In this document: positions 26,704 to 35,219 of the stretch, in pieces
How positions within the stretch are numbered: the stretch's first letter is position 1
How the letters are laid out: each line of letters starts with the position of its first letter
From: Xenococcaceae cyanobacterium MO_167.B27
GTDB taxonomy: Bacteria; Cyanobacteriota; Cyanobacteriia; Cyanobacteriales; Xenococcaceae
DNA: 64,000 bases
Reading direction: 5' to 3'
Assembly (NCBI GenBank): GCA_030065935.1
Contig: JASJCP010000002.1
Span: forward strand, 1-64,000
Notes under the pieces: model-generated
The model's database searches: none
The model's input: the letters and a program-made list of their open reading frames with translations, nothing else
What the model was told of the DNA's origin: nothing
Translations under genes and position numbers: made by a program

Positions 26704-27412
26704 ATTTTTATTACATATTGATTGCAGAAAGACAGCACTATTAATAGAGAATAGGAACGTGAAAAACTAGAGTAGTAATTCTAGCGGTCTGAAAAATTAA
26801 ATTACCGCAGAATAGTTTTGCTATGTCAGAATCTCTCTAATTTTGCTATTCAAACTTAACCTAAATCATAGTAAAGTGACATCTATGATGAGACTCCGAC
26901 AGTTAATATAAACCCTGTATTAGTCTGGTAGTTAGGCAGTGGATTTTAGCTTTGTCGGCCAGAAGCCCAGCATTCTGTGGGATAGCACGAATGTCTGGGT
27001 CGCTCCGCGACCTTCGGTGAGAAAGCGGACGCAGGGTTTATCGGTCATAACTTGACAATTTTTTTGAATCTGTATCTTCATAAAACAAAGGTAAAGAGCG
27101 TTGTATACTACTTACAATCCGACATCCGCTCGTAATAGCGGAATCGGACAATTGCACCAGGAAAATAAAATAGACACGGGTTGTGAACCAGAATTCTCGA
27201 ACATTTCCTTGGGAGCGTAAAAGTCTATTGGGAAATCGAGTGGGTAGAAAGTTTTTTCTTCTCTACAAAAACAGGGGCTGGGCGTGTTCCTCTGTATAAA
27301 ACGCGGTAGTGGGAAAGATAACCGAGTACCACTTTCCGAAGTTCTTCTCTCTTCAAGAGCGAAGGGACTAAGAAGCCCGCGTCTGTACCGCAAGCGGTGA
27401 GCGTCGGGTACG
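26704..27412. other. 709-base spacer without a convincing gene
   Basis: It contains the inverted-repeat element at 26908-27041 and then open but low-quality reading frames on the minus strand (27112-27423) rich in Arg, Ser and Pro that resemble no family. The palindromic word CGCTCCGCGACCTTCGGT at 27001 belongs to a GC-rich repeat type also seen at 5030, 56036 and 62380. I see no gene. Confidence 0.6.
26908..27041. repeat. MITE-like element with 10-bp inverted ends
   Basis: ATAAACCCTG (26908-26917) and CAGGGTTTAT (27032-27041) are perfect inverted ends of a 134-base segment. Inside, CCCAGCATTC pairs with GAATGTCTGGG (26966-26999). The inner hairpin is preceded by 'AGAAG', like the terminal hairpins of the TnpB elements in this window, so it may derive from such an element. 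Confidence 0.5.
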
Positions 27413-28432
27413 TCACCAGTCAAAAGTACCGTTTCCTGGGGTAACTTCCCCTATTTTATAAGAGGGAATATTCCGAACTTCAAACCAATTGCGAGTTAAA
27501 TCAGCTTGTTCTGCTGGAACAATTACCACAAAACCAATACCCATATTAAAAGTTTCTAGCATTGCTTCTGGAGATACTTGACCTACTTCTGCTAGCCATC
27601 GGAAAATAGGGAGTACTTCCCAGCTATCAAGATCAACTTTAATAGACTGATTCTGACCTAGACAACGGGGTAAGTTTTCAGGTAAACCACCACCAGTAAT
27701 ATGTGCCATACCATGAATTTCTATTTCTCCTCGTAAAGCTTCTAGTATGGGTTGCACATAAATTCGAGTAGGAGTGATTAAGGCTTCTCCTAATGTTTGT
27801 CCTCCCAATATTTTTGGCGAATAGTCCCAAGATATGTTCAAAGATGCCACAATTTTTCTGACTAAACTAAAGCCGTTACTGTGAACACCTGTACTAGATA
27901 ATGCGATCGCCACATCTCCTACTTGAATCTTAGAGCCATCTAGTAACTGACTTTTTTCCACTACTCCCACACAAAAACCTGCAATATCATACTCTCCCAA
28001 CTGATAAAAACCAGGCATTTCTGCGGTTTCTCCCCCCAATAAAGCGCAACCACTGAGACGACAACCCTGTGCGATACCTTTTACTACATCTGCTAGTTGT
28101 TGAGGATTGAGTTTTCCTGTAGCTAAATAGTCAAGGAAAAATAGAGGCTCTGCACCTGAAGTGAGAATATCATTAACACACATGGCAACCAAATCAATAC
28201 CCACTGTGTCATGACGATTTAATTCTTGAGCAATTTTGAGTTTTGTTCCTACCCCATCTGTCCCCGATACTAATATGGGTTGTTGATAACCAGAAGGTAA
28301 CTGGAAACAACCACCAAAACCTCCTAATCCCCCCAAAACCTCGGAGCGATAAGTACTTTGTACATCTTGACGAATTTGAGTAACAAAATCTCTTCCTGCT
28401 TCAATATCAACACCAGCGTCTTTGTAATCCAT
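27413..28432 (-). CDS. purM: Phosphoribosylformylglycinamidine cyclo-ligase (AIR synthetase)
   Basis: 339 residues, the full family length. It starts '[13 protein letters not shown]' and shows the ATP/substrate motifs '[10 protein letters not shown]', 'GGETAEMPG' and '[13 protein letters not shown]'. It closes the imidazole ring to form AIR from FGAM in de novo purine synthesis. purF and purL lie 10-15 kb away on the same strand, so the pathway genes are dispersed as usual in cyanobacteria. Confidence 0.97.
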   Translation of the reverse strand: MDYKDAGVDIEAGRDFVTQIRQDVQSTYRSEVLGGLGGFGGCFQLPSGYQQPILVSGTDGVGTKLKIAQELNRHDTVGIDLVAMCVNDILTSGAEPLFFLDYLATGKLNPQQLADVVKGIAQGCRLSGCALLGGETAEMPGFYQLGEYDIAGFCVGVVEKSQLLDGSKIQVGDVAIALSSTGVHSNGFSLVRKIVASLNISWDYSPKILGGQTLGEALITPTRIYVQPILEALRGEIEIHGMAHITGGGLPENLPRCLGQNQSIKVDLDSWEVLPIFRWLAEVGQVSPEAMLETFNMGIGFVVIVPAEQADLTRNWFEVRNIPSYKIGEVTPGNGTFDW

Positions 28433-28833
28433 CTGTAATCCTACGTAAATAAAAATAACTGTAAAACAACTTAATAACTATAGATAAGAAACCATAAATT
28501 ATTCAACAAGTTTGGCTTTTGTTGATCTGTTGTTTCTGCTTAATAGTCTGGCTTTGTTGTGGTTTAATCTTCACAAATTTCTTAGTGCTAGTTTTTTATT
28601 TCTTTATATTTGTCAAGGGGTATTTTAACTATTTATGTATATTTCATTGATTAAATATTTTGTTCAATTTATGTTCATCAATCGCAATTATTAACTTAAT
28701 TATCGGTATTTTTACCATTTTTTGGTAATTTGATTCGCGATTAAACTATAAAAAAGCTTTTTCGAGGAGTAATATCGATAAGAAATTGAAACAATTTTTT
28801 TAATTTTTTGTATCGATAAATAACTATAAATTT
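28433..28833. other. AT-rich spacer between purM and rlpA
   Basis: About 400 bases between divergent genes, strongly AT-rich with many T-runs. It must hold the promoters of both genes, but I see no clear boxes, palindromes or small reading frames. Confidence 0.6.
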
Positions 28834-29448
28834 ATGATGAAAAAAAATCAATTTTCTGTAACTACAGTCCTATTATCCTTTAGTGCCAGCCTTGGCTTTT
28901 TGACCCTAGATCAGCTTCCAGGCAAAGCACATACGATCCAGGATCTACAGAACCAGAGTAAATCATCTGTGATAAACCAGGACAATTCTCAAACAATCCC
29001 CAGTGAGAGTTTAACAATTGAACAAGAATTTTCTCAGATTAATGAGCTAGAACTAGATAACTCTAATTCTGTATCTTTGTCTGCATCTGAAATTAATTTT
29101 CCCATTTCTTCTTCTAACCAAATTGCTCACCATATTAACCGTGTAGTATCTGGTGCAGTATATCAAGGAAAAGCCTCTTGGTATGGACCCAATTTTCATG
29201 GTCGTCGCACTGCAAACGGAGAAATTTTTAACTCTAATGCTTTAACTGCTGCTCATCGTAGTTTGCCTTTTGGTACTAAAGTCAGAGTTACTAACATCAA
29301 AAATGGTCGCTCTGTAATAGTAAGAATAAACGATCGCGGTCCCTTTATTCCAGGAAGAATTATTGATGTTTCTGCTGGTGCTGCTCGGGTTTTGAATATG
29401 GTGCATAGTGGAGTAGTACCAGTCAGGGTAGAGATTCTGGGAAGATAA
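28834..29448 (+). CDS. RlpA-like lytic transglycosylase / DPBB protein
   Basis: 204 residues. An N-terminal signal peptide (about 1-33, '[10 protein letters not shown]' core) is followed by a low-complexity Ser/Asn/Gln stretch and a C-terminal double-psi beta-barrel (about 110-204) with '[19 protein letters not shown]', '[12 protein letters not shown]' and 'INDRGPF'. RlpA proteins act in the periplasm on peptidoglycan, often at division sites. There is no SPOR domain, as usual in cyanobacteria. Confidence 0.88.
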   Translation: MMKKNQFSVTTVLLSFSASLGFLTLDQLPGKAHTIQDLQNQSKSSVINQDNSQTIPSESLTIEQEFSQINELELDNSNSVSLSASEINFPISSSNQIAHHINRVVSGAVYQGKASWYGPNFHGRRTANGEIFNSNALTAAHRSLPFGTKVRVTNIKNGRSVIVRINDRGPFIPGRIIDVSAGAARVLNMVHSGVVPVRVEILGR

Positions 29449-29454
29449 ACGATA

Positions 29455-29745
29455 AGGGATAAAGGATAAAGGATGAGGGATGAGGAAATATTCAATAGAC
29501 TATTAATAACCACGAAACAGTTTTCTCATAATTGATCATTAGACCTCTTGCAAAAGTAAATTTTTAATCAATTTCTTCCTTGTCTTCGGAGTCTTCTTAA
29601 ACCGATTAATGAGGAATGGGTGCAAAAAGTCTATTCATCCCTCATCCTTTCTTTGATTTCCTGGTATCCCACCATCCCTCATCCCTCATCCCTCATCCTT
29701 TCTCTGATTTCCTCATCATTCATCCCTCATCTCTCATCCTTTGAA
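29455..29745. repeat. Heptamer repeat spacer (GGATGAG type)
   Basis: Tandem 7-mers GGATAAA and GGATGAG occur at 29457-29485, and their complements (TCATCCC, TCATCCT) at 29636-29745, in several short arrays. The second array runs into the 3' end of the small gene at 29720. Similar words are found at 59760-59800. Such heptamer arrays are common in cyanobacterial spacers. Confidence 0.7.
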
Positions 29746-29947
29746 GATAGAGACTTTGAACGAAGTTTTCCAGTTTTTCTGGGCTGCTACACTCAATCAG
29801 AGCTTCAAAAGCATCAAGGAGTTTAGCAGCACTTTCTCCATGAATTGCACTTAAGTCCCAGACATCTTGTACCCAGTCTGAAGGCTGCATCTCTTCAAAA
29901 ATCATTCTTTCTAGTAATTGTTTGGCTTCTTGTTTTGATATTGACAT
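29720..29947 (-). CDS. Small acidic protein of unknown function
   Basis: 75 residues, helical and acidic, with no recognised domain. The frame starts with 'MSISKQEAKQLLERMIFEE', is divergent from the Rieske oxygenase gene and has no competing gene. Its last codons ('RMRDEG', stop) are made of the TCATCCC heptamer array, so the original C-terminus may have been replaced. The amphipathic pattern makes it likely to be real, but I cannot give it a role. Confidence 0.55.
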   Translation of the reverse strand: MSISKQEAKQLLERMIFEEMQPSDWVQDVWDLSAIHGESAAKLLDAFEALIECSSPEKLENFVQSLYLQRMRDEG

Positions 29948-30042
29948 CTAGTTTCGAGTAGTTATAAGTTTTCCCACAATCATACAGCTAACAAAGTATG
30001 TAACAATTGTTAACAAAAAGACATACTTCGTAGAGCTACTTC

Positions 30043-31434
30043 ATGACTATTAACACAATAGAAGATAGAGAATTACTTGTTGCTGGGGGTGATGACCCCA
30101 CCAAATTTGACCCAGCCGAAGCCTGGTATCCTGTCCACTATCTAGAAGATTTAGACAAAGCCAGACCCACAAAGTTTACTCTTCTTGAGATGGATATTGT
30201 GATTTGGTGGGATAGTAATGAACAAACTTGGCGAGCATTTAGAGATCAATGTCCTCATCGTCTTGCACCTTTGAGTGAGGGTAGAATTAACGAGCAAGGA
30301 CATATAGAGTGTCCTTATCACGGTTGGGGATTTGAAGGAAATGGTAATTGCAAGTATATTCCTCAACAAGCAGCAGAAGGGAAAGCAGAAACCGCTAAAA
30401 GAGCCTGTGTGCAATCTTTCTCCACCGCAGAAGCCCAAGGACTATTATTTGTCTATGCTGGAAATCCTCAAAACAGCAGTTGCGTTGAACTTCCTCTAGT
30501 AGATGTGCTGCAAGAATCTGACTCAGATTGGGTATGTCTTAATACTTTTCGCGATATTCCTTATGATGCTCTGACTCTGTTAGAGAATGTGCTGGATGTT
30601 AGCCATATTCCCTATACTCATCATAATACTGTAGGCGATCGCAGTAATGCAGCACCAGTAGAATTAAAGGTAACAGATTCAGGAAAATGGGGTTTTAAAG
30701 GAATTTGGGAAGAAGGACCGCGTAAAGGAGCATTAGGAACACAATACACTACTTTTACTGCGCCCTGCTTAATGTGGCATGACTTAACTTCAAAACAGTT
30801 TGGACGCACTCTTACTGTGGTTTATGCAACTCCCATTCGCAAGGGAGAATGTCGCCTATTTGCTCGTTTCCCCTTCAAGTTTAGTTCTCCCATTCCTGCT
30901 TTTTTTATTAAACTTTCCCCTCGTTGGTATTCCCACATTAGTCAAAATGCCATCTTAGAAGACGATCAAATCTTTCTCCACTATCAAGAGCGTTATCTAG
31001 AATCTAATGGAGGTAGTTTTAATTACAATCAAGCTTGTTATTTACCTAGCAAAGCAGATTTGTATGTTTCAGAATTACATCAATGGGTAAATTTATATCA
31101 TAGCGATCCTTTCCCCAATAGCCCTCTTCCTGCTTCTCCATTAACAGAAAAATTATTAGAACGCTATCATTCCCACACTAAAAAATGCTCTAGTTGTCGT
31201 CAAGCCTTAAAAAGAGTTAAGCAGATTAAAGTTGTGCTAGCTGCGATCGCCATAATTGGTTGGACAATTAGCCCTGTAATAGCCTTGTGGTTAGGAAAAT
31301 CTGCAATCTGGACAACAGGGGGATTCAGTGGAATAGCTCTGATTGCTGCTGTAGTATGGTGCAAACTGGCTCAACTAGAGCGAAAATTTTATCAGGGAAG
31401 AGAAATACCACCAAGAAACTTTTTAAATATTTAA
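30043..31434 (+). CDS. Rieske oxygenase of the PaO/TIC55/PTC52 family
   Basis: 463 residues. Rieske [2Fe-2S] ligands are Cys70, His72, Cys90 and His93 ('CPHR' and 'CPYHGW'). The mononuclear iron site is in 'DVSHIPYTHH'. A PaO-like C-terminal domain carries the redox motif C382-S-S-C385, followed by two membrane helices. Family members oxidise chlorophyll breakdown products or related tetrapyrroles in chloroplasts; several cyanobacterial homologues have no fixed substrate. It stands alone with a strong terminator 21 bases after the stop. Confidence 0.92.
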   Translation: MTINTIEDRELLVAGGDDPTKFDPAEAWYPVHYLEDLDKARPTKFTLLEMDIVIWWDSNEQTWRAFRDQCPHRLAPLSEGRINEQGHIECPYHGWGFEGNGNCKYIPQQAAEGKAETAKRACVQSFSTAEAQGLLFVYAGNPQNSSCVELPLVDVLQESDSDWVCLNTFRDIPYDALTLLENVLDVSHIPYTHHNTVGDRSNAAPVELKVTDSGKWGFKGIWEEGPRKGALGTQYTTFTAPCLMWHDLTSKQFGRTLTVVYATPIRKGECRLFARFPFKFSSPIPAFFIKLSPRWYSHISQNAILEDDQIFLHYQERYLESNGGSFNYNQACYLPSKADLYVSELHQWVNLYHSDPFPNSPLPASPLTEKLLERYHSHTKKCSSCRQALKRVKQIKVVLAAIAIIGWTISPVIALWLGKSAIWTTGGFSGIALIAAVVWCKLAQLERKFYQGREIPPRNFLNI

Positions 31435-31454
31435 ACTTATCTTCTAACTGGAAA

Positions 31455-31486
31455 GACTCCCGAAAAGCGATCGCCTTTTGGGAGTC
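31455..31486 (+). terminator. Terminator-like hairpin built around a HIP1 site
   Basis: GACTCCCGAAAAG pairs with CCTTTTGGGAGTC with one G-T pair. The loop region is the HIP1 palindrome GCGATCGC (31467-31474). It lies 21 bases after the Rieske gene stop. Confidence 0.55.
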
Positions 31487-31618
31487 GGTACTAGATTGAG
31501 CTTTCAAAGTCTATTTAATTGATCCCAATTCCTATCAATAATCTGTTACAAATTGACGCTTTATCTGGCTTTTTTTTGCCAGAATATAAGTGTAACCTCT
31601 TGGTCAAAGGAGGTAGTC

Positions 31619-31744
31619 ATGAAAAAGACTTTACCACAACAGAAAAAGCAACTCATCAAACAACGTCCGCCCAAATCTATTTACAATCCCGCAAAACAAT
31701 TCAAACATCGGGATCGTGGTACTCAATCGGGACGAACCAAATAA
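31619..31744 (+). CDS. Small basic protein, 41 residues, unknown
   Basis: ATG at 31619 follows a perfect AAAGGAGG site at seven bases' distance. The 41-residue product is very basic and rich in Lys, Gln and Pro ('MKKTLPQQKKQLIKQRPPKS' at the start). An upstream in-frame extension is possible but the ribosome site decides for this start. It looks like a nucleic-acid-binding or ribosome-associated peptide; this is inference only. Confidence 0.5.
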   Translation: MKKTLPQQKKQLIKQRPPKSIYNPAKQFKHRDRGTQSGRTK

Positions 31745-31764
31745 GAGCAAAAAGCTGTAACCGT

Positions 31765-32184
31765 TCACTGGTTTTTAGATTCTTCTGTCCAGTTTGATTT
31801 TGCAGTAGATTTTCTGTTAAGCACCTCGTTGCGATGTTCGACAGAGCCAGCTACCGCTACAGCTTCTTCAATTAAAGCTGGAGAAATTTCTAGCTCTTTA
31901 AGAGTTTCAACTAAGTCTTCGACAAAAGCATTAAAGTGTTCATCACTAAGTCCTTTTTGTCGAACCAACTTCTTATGTACTTCTCTCATAGTGGAACCGC
32001 GATAACGCTCAGAGCCTTCAAAAGCATAGGTCAGGAAGTCGAGTTGGTGAATTTTCTGTTTGAACATATCCACTCCCTCGAAGAAATGCTTGATTCTGTC
32101 ATCGTTTAAAACTCGTTCATAAAATTTTTCGACGACTAGTTTAACTGTCTTTTCGCTTCCCAACTTCTCATATAAGGTTGACAT
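31765..32184 (-). CDS. glbN: Truncated 2/2 hemoglobin, GlbN type
   Basis: 139 residues with the group I truncated-globin fold starting 'MSTLYEKLGSEKTVKLVVEK'. His46 and His70 are the two axial heme ligands known from Synechocystis GlbN. His117 ('SVEHRNEVLN') is at the position that forms the covalent heme-vinyl bond there. A 15-residue polar tail extends past the usual end. GlbN protects against reactive nitrogen and oxygen species in cyanobacteria. Confidence 0.94.
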   Translation of the reverse strand: MSTLYEKLGSEKTVKLVVEKFYERVLNDDRIKHFFEGVDMFKQKIHQLDFLTYAFEGSERYRGSTMREVHKKLVRQKGLSDEHFNAFVEDLVETLKELEISPALIEEAVAVAGSVEHRNEVLNRKSTAKSNWTEESKNQ

Positions 32185-32516
32185 AATTTGATGCCCGATA
32201 AAACAGGGAAAGAGTTTGACAACATTACCATTTTAGCTTTTGTGCAGCGGAAAATCGGTCTGGAAATGAGCGGATGGGGTTAATTCTGGTGCAGATGATG
32301 GTAGTTTAAGTCCTTGTTGACCTAATTTCTTGGTTAATTGTCAGTATATTAATTGGGCATCTTAAGAGAATTGATTTGATGATACTCTCACTAGGTTACT
32401 TTTGAAGCAACTAGTATTACCAAAGGTGGTTATAATGGTGATGACAGGTGTAAGGACAACTTTGATGACAACCAGATTTTAGCCTATAAAATAAGGAAAA
32501 TTAGAAGGGATGCTAG
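32185..32516. other. 332-base spacer, nothing recognised
   Basis: The spacer lies between two minus-strand genes. It should contain the glbN promoter at its left end. I see no reading frame with codon structure, no strong hairpin and no repeat. Confidence 0.55.
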
Positions 32517-33161
32517 CTATTTCATTTCTCTAAAGAAAGTAGTTCTCCAACTCTCCCTAGTTTTCATCTTTTTGTGGCATAGTAAATTAAAATTATTCAG
32601 TTTTTCTACGACAAAATCAGTCGCTTTTCTAGCTGCTTGATAATTACTATCAGTTCTATTACGTGAATAGAGTTGAAGCTTGATATCGACATCCCAAGTT
32701 GCTTCTATAATTTCTTCAAACTTTACTGAGAGCTTTTCCTCTTGAGGTGTATTTTCAGATTCGGGAAAGTAAAACAATAGAAGTGTTTGATCAGAAGTTG
32801 ATACAGCAAACCATTTTGCCTGACGCTGATTATATTTTTCTATATAAGTGTTTCGCTGTTGAGGTTGTCCTTTTCTAATCGATTCAATCGCTGTATTGGC
32901 ATCCGCAACATAATAACCAACATCAGCATTAATCTTCTCAATAATGTTAACTTGACGGTCAAATATTACCTCTGCACGATTAAGGTTTGCCTTCTGCACC
33001 CAATCTACACGTTGCCAGGTAAACAAGCCGATAATCCCAATGAAAGAGCCCACTAGAAGAACTATCAAAGGAAAGTTGAAAAAGGCGACAAGTTGAGAGG
33101 AAAAATTACTGGTAGTTTTTTCTTGATGCTGATTCCCTAAATTAGATTCCTGAGACTCCAT
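32517..33161 (-). CDS. Single-pass membrane protein, unknown function
   Basis: 214 residues. A polar N-terminus (1-28) is followed by one membrane helix (about 30-50, 'PLIVLLVGSFIGIIGLF') and a soluble domain predicted outside, rich in Gln, Asn and charged residues. I recognise no family. It could be a sensor-like or envelope protein. It is isolated between glbN and the AbrB/Doc pair. Confidence 0.65.
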   Translation of the reverse strand: MESQESNLGNQHQEKTTSNFSSQLVAFFNFPLIVLLVGSFIGIIGLFTWQRVDWVQKANLNRAEVIFDRQVNIIEKINADVGYYVADANTAIESIRKGQPQQRNTYIEKYNQRQAKWFAVSTSDQTLLLFYFPESENTPQEEKLSVKFEEIIEATWDVDIKLQLYSRNRTDSNYQAARKATDFVVEKLNNFNLLCHKKMKTRESWRTTFFREMK

Positions 33162-33348
33162 ACAAAGATTTCTCCTGATATTTATATAATAAGATTAATT
33201 AGTCAAAATTAGCTGCCATTTTGGCACTATAAAACTCAATAATTAATAGCTCAGAGCAAATATAATGCTATTTATCAACTTCAATACCTATTTAACAGGC
33301 TTAATTACTATTAAGTTATAATATTTGTATTACACAAGCTGTGAAATC

Positions 33349-33570
33349 ATGTATAAAATCAAAATTCGTAAAGTTGGTAATTCTCTAGGTGCAACCATTC
33401 CCAAAGAGATATTAGAAAAACTGCGAGTAGGAGAAGGAGATACGGTTTTTGTTACGGAAACCCCTGATGGGGTAAAACTTTCAGCATACGATCCTGAATT
33501 TGAGAAAGCCATGTCTATATATAAACAGGGTAGCCACAAGTATAGAAATGCTTTGAAAGAGCTAGCATAA
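33349..33570 (+). CDS. AbrB/MazE-type antitoxin
   Basis: 73 residues from the ATG at 33349; an upstream TTG at 33325 is less likely. It is a swapped-hairpin AbrB DNA-binding domain ('IRKVGNSLGATIPKEILEKL', then 'GDTVFV') with a C-terminal tail that should wrap the toxin. The stop overlaps the toxin start by one base (TAATG), so the two are translationally coupled. It is predicted to neutralise the Doc-type protein and repress its own promoter. Confidence 0.88.
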   Translation: MYKIKIRKVGNSLGATIPKEILEKLRVGEGDTVFVTETPDGVKLSAYDPEFEKAMSIYKQGSHKYRNALKELA

Positions 33571-33953
33571 TGCAAGAGCCTACTTGGGTTACAGAAAAGA
33601 TAGTATTAGCTATCCATGAAGATCAGCTAGCACAACATGGTGGAAGTCCAGGTATTAGGGATAAGAATTTACTGGGTGCTAGTTTAGCTAGACCAAAACA
33701 CTTATTTACTTACGGTAATCCGACAATCTTCGATTTAGCAGCAGCTTATGGTTATGGTTTAGCTAAAAATCACCCTTTCCTAGATGGTAATAAAAGAACT
33801 GCATTTATGGTTATGTACACCTTTCTGGGTTTAAATAACTACTGGCTAGAAGTTGCAGAGACGGAAGTGGTTGTAAAAATGGAAAGTCTAACGATGGATA
33901 CTGAAAACCAAGAATCAATTGCCTTGTGGTTAAAAGATAACAGTACAAATTAA
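33570..33953 (+). CDS. doc: Doc-family (Fic fold) toxin
   Basis: 127 residues. The Fic/Doc active motif reads 'HPFLDGNKRTAF' with His68. Doc proteins phosphorylate EF-Tu and stop translation until neutralised. It is coupled to the AbrB-type antitoxin gene upstream. The last bases overlap the end of the convergent ABC ATPase gene by four bases. Confidence 0.9.
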   Translation: MQEPTWVTEKIVLAIHEDQLAQHGGSPGIRDKNLLGASLARPKHLFTYGNPTIFDLAAAYGYGLAKNHPFLDGNKRTAFMVMYTFLGLNNYWLEVAETEVVVKMESLTMDTENQESIALWLKDNSTN

Positions 33954-35044
33954 ACTTTCCTTTTTCCACTCTCAGGCTCGAAAATATACAATTGGTTGGA
34001 ATCTAGAGTGACTTTTAGATAATCCCCTGGTTTTCCTGACCAATTAGCATCAGCAAAAACATCTATCGCAGTATTAGACTCAGGAAGTTTACCTTTTACT
34101 AGAATTTCTTTTCCTAAAGGTTCAATAGTAATAATTTGAATTTTTAGGGATGGTTGCAAATCACTGGTAGTTTCCGAGTTATTAATAGTAATATGTTCGG
34201 GGCGAATTCCTAAATCAAAATGTTCTCCTGATGTCGGTTGCAATTGCTGTTGAAGTTGAGGAGGAATGGGTATTACTTGCTTATTGGCGATAAATTTACC
34301 GTCTGTGTAGATAACAGGTAAGATATTCATCGGTGGACTACCTAAGAAAGTAGCAACCATACGATTGGCTGGATGTTGATATATGTCTTGGGGTGTTCCG
34401 ATTTGTTGAATTCTGCCATCTTTGAGTACTACAATGCGGTCAGCTAGGGTCATAGCTTCTACTTGGTCGTGGGTGACATATATAGTAGTAATGGCAACAC
34501 GGTTTTGTAATTGTTTTAATTCTGCTCTAGTATCGTCTCTTAATTGAGCATCTAAGTTAGATAAAGGTTCATCTAGTAAGAATACTTTGGGTTCACGAGC
34601 GATCGCTCTTCCTAAAGCAACTCTTTGTTGTTGTCCCCCAGAAAGCTGTTTGGGTTTGCGTTTTAACAGATGTTCGATGTTTAGCGATCGCGCTACTTCT
34701 TGAATACGGCGGTTAATAGTAGCTCGATCTGCTTGACGCATCTTTAGACCAAATGCCAGATTTTCCGCTACACTCATGTGGGGATAGAGTGCATAGTTTT
34801 GAAACACCATAGCAATGTCTCTCTGACGCGCAGGAATATCATTAACTAACTGGTCATCTATATATAATTTGCCACTAGTAGCAGTTTCTAGACCAGCGAT
34901 CGTTCTTAAAATAGTAGATTTACCGCACCCTGAAGGACCAACTAAGACCCAAAACTCTCCATCAGGAACATCAAAGGTAATGTTTTCAATTGCTGTTACA
35001 TTACCATAGATACGTTTAATATCTTGTAAGCTGACCTTTGCCAT
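33950..35044 (-). CDS. Sugar/polyol ABC transporter ATPase (UgpC/MalK type)
   Basis: 364 residues. Walker A 'GPSGCGKST', signature 'LSGGQQQRVALGRA', Walker B 'VFLLDEPLSNLDA', and a C-terminal OB-fold (TOBE) domain typical of the MalK/UgpC group that serves carbohydrate importers. It is divergent from glpD, which suggests glycerol-phosphate, glycerol or glucosylglycerol as solute. The partner permeases are not adjacent; one of the matching type is at the window's right edge. Confidence 0.9.
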   Translation of the reverse strand: MAKVSLQDIKRIYGNVTAIENITFDVPDGEFWVLVGPSGCGKSTILRTIAGLETATSGKLYIDDQLVNDIPARQRDIAMVFQNYALYPHMSVAENLAFGLKMRQADRATINRRIQEVARSLNIEHLLKRKPKQLSGGQQQRVALGRAIAREPKVFLLDEPLSNLDAQLRDDTRAELKQLQNRVAITTIYVTHDQVEAMTLADRIVVLKDGRIQQIGTPQDIYQHPANRMVATFLGSPPMNILPVIYTDGKFIANKQVIPIPPQLQQQLQPTSGEHFDLGIRPEHITINNSETTSDLQPSLKIQIITIEPLGKEILVKGKLPESNTAIDVFADANWSGKPGDYLKVTLDSNQLYIFEPESGKRKV

Positions 35045-35219
35045 AGCAACAAAAATAAAAATTCACTTCTCTGGATAGACACTTAGACAGATTTCATTTT
35101 GCTAAGTTGAGTTAGAAATAGTAACAACAAAACCTAATTGAAATCAAAAGATACCATAGCAAGATTTTAATCTTTCCTATCATTACATTATCCAGGCAAA
35201 CCAAGACTTAAATATTATC

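Noticed and set aside
27112-27423. Open minus-strand frames of 103 and 63 residues
   Set aside because: They overlap each other and the purM end, have Arg/Ser/Pro-rich text without domain pattern, and lie in repeat-rich spacer.
33325-33348. Upstream TTG start for the AbrB antitoxin
   Set aside because: The added eight residues are outside the AbrB fold, and the ATG at 33349 gives the standard start.
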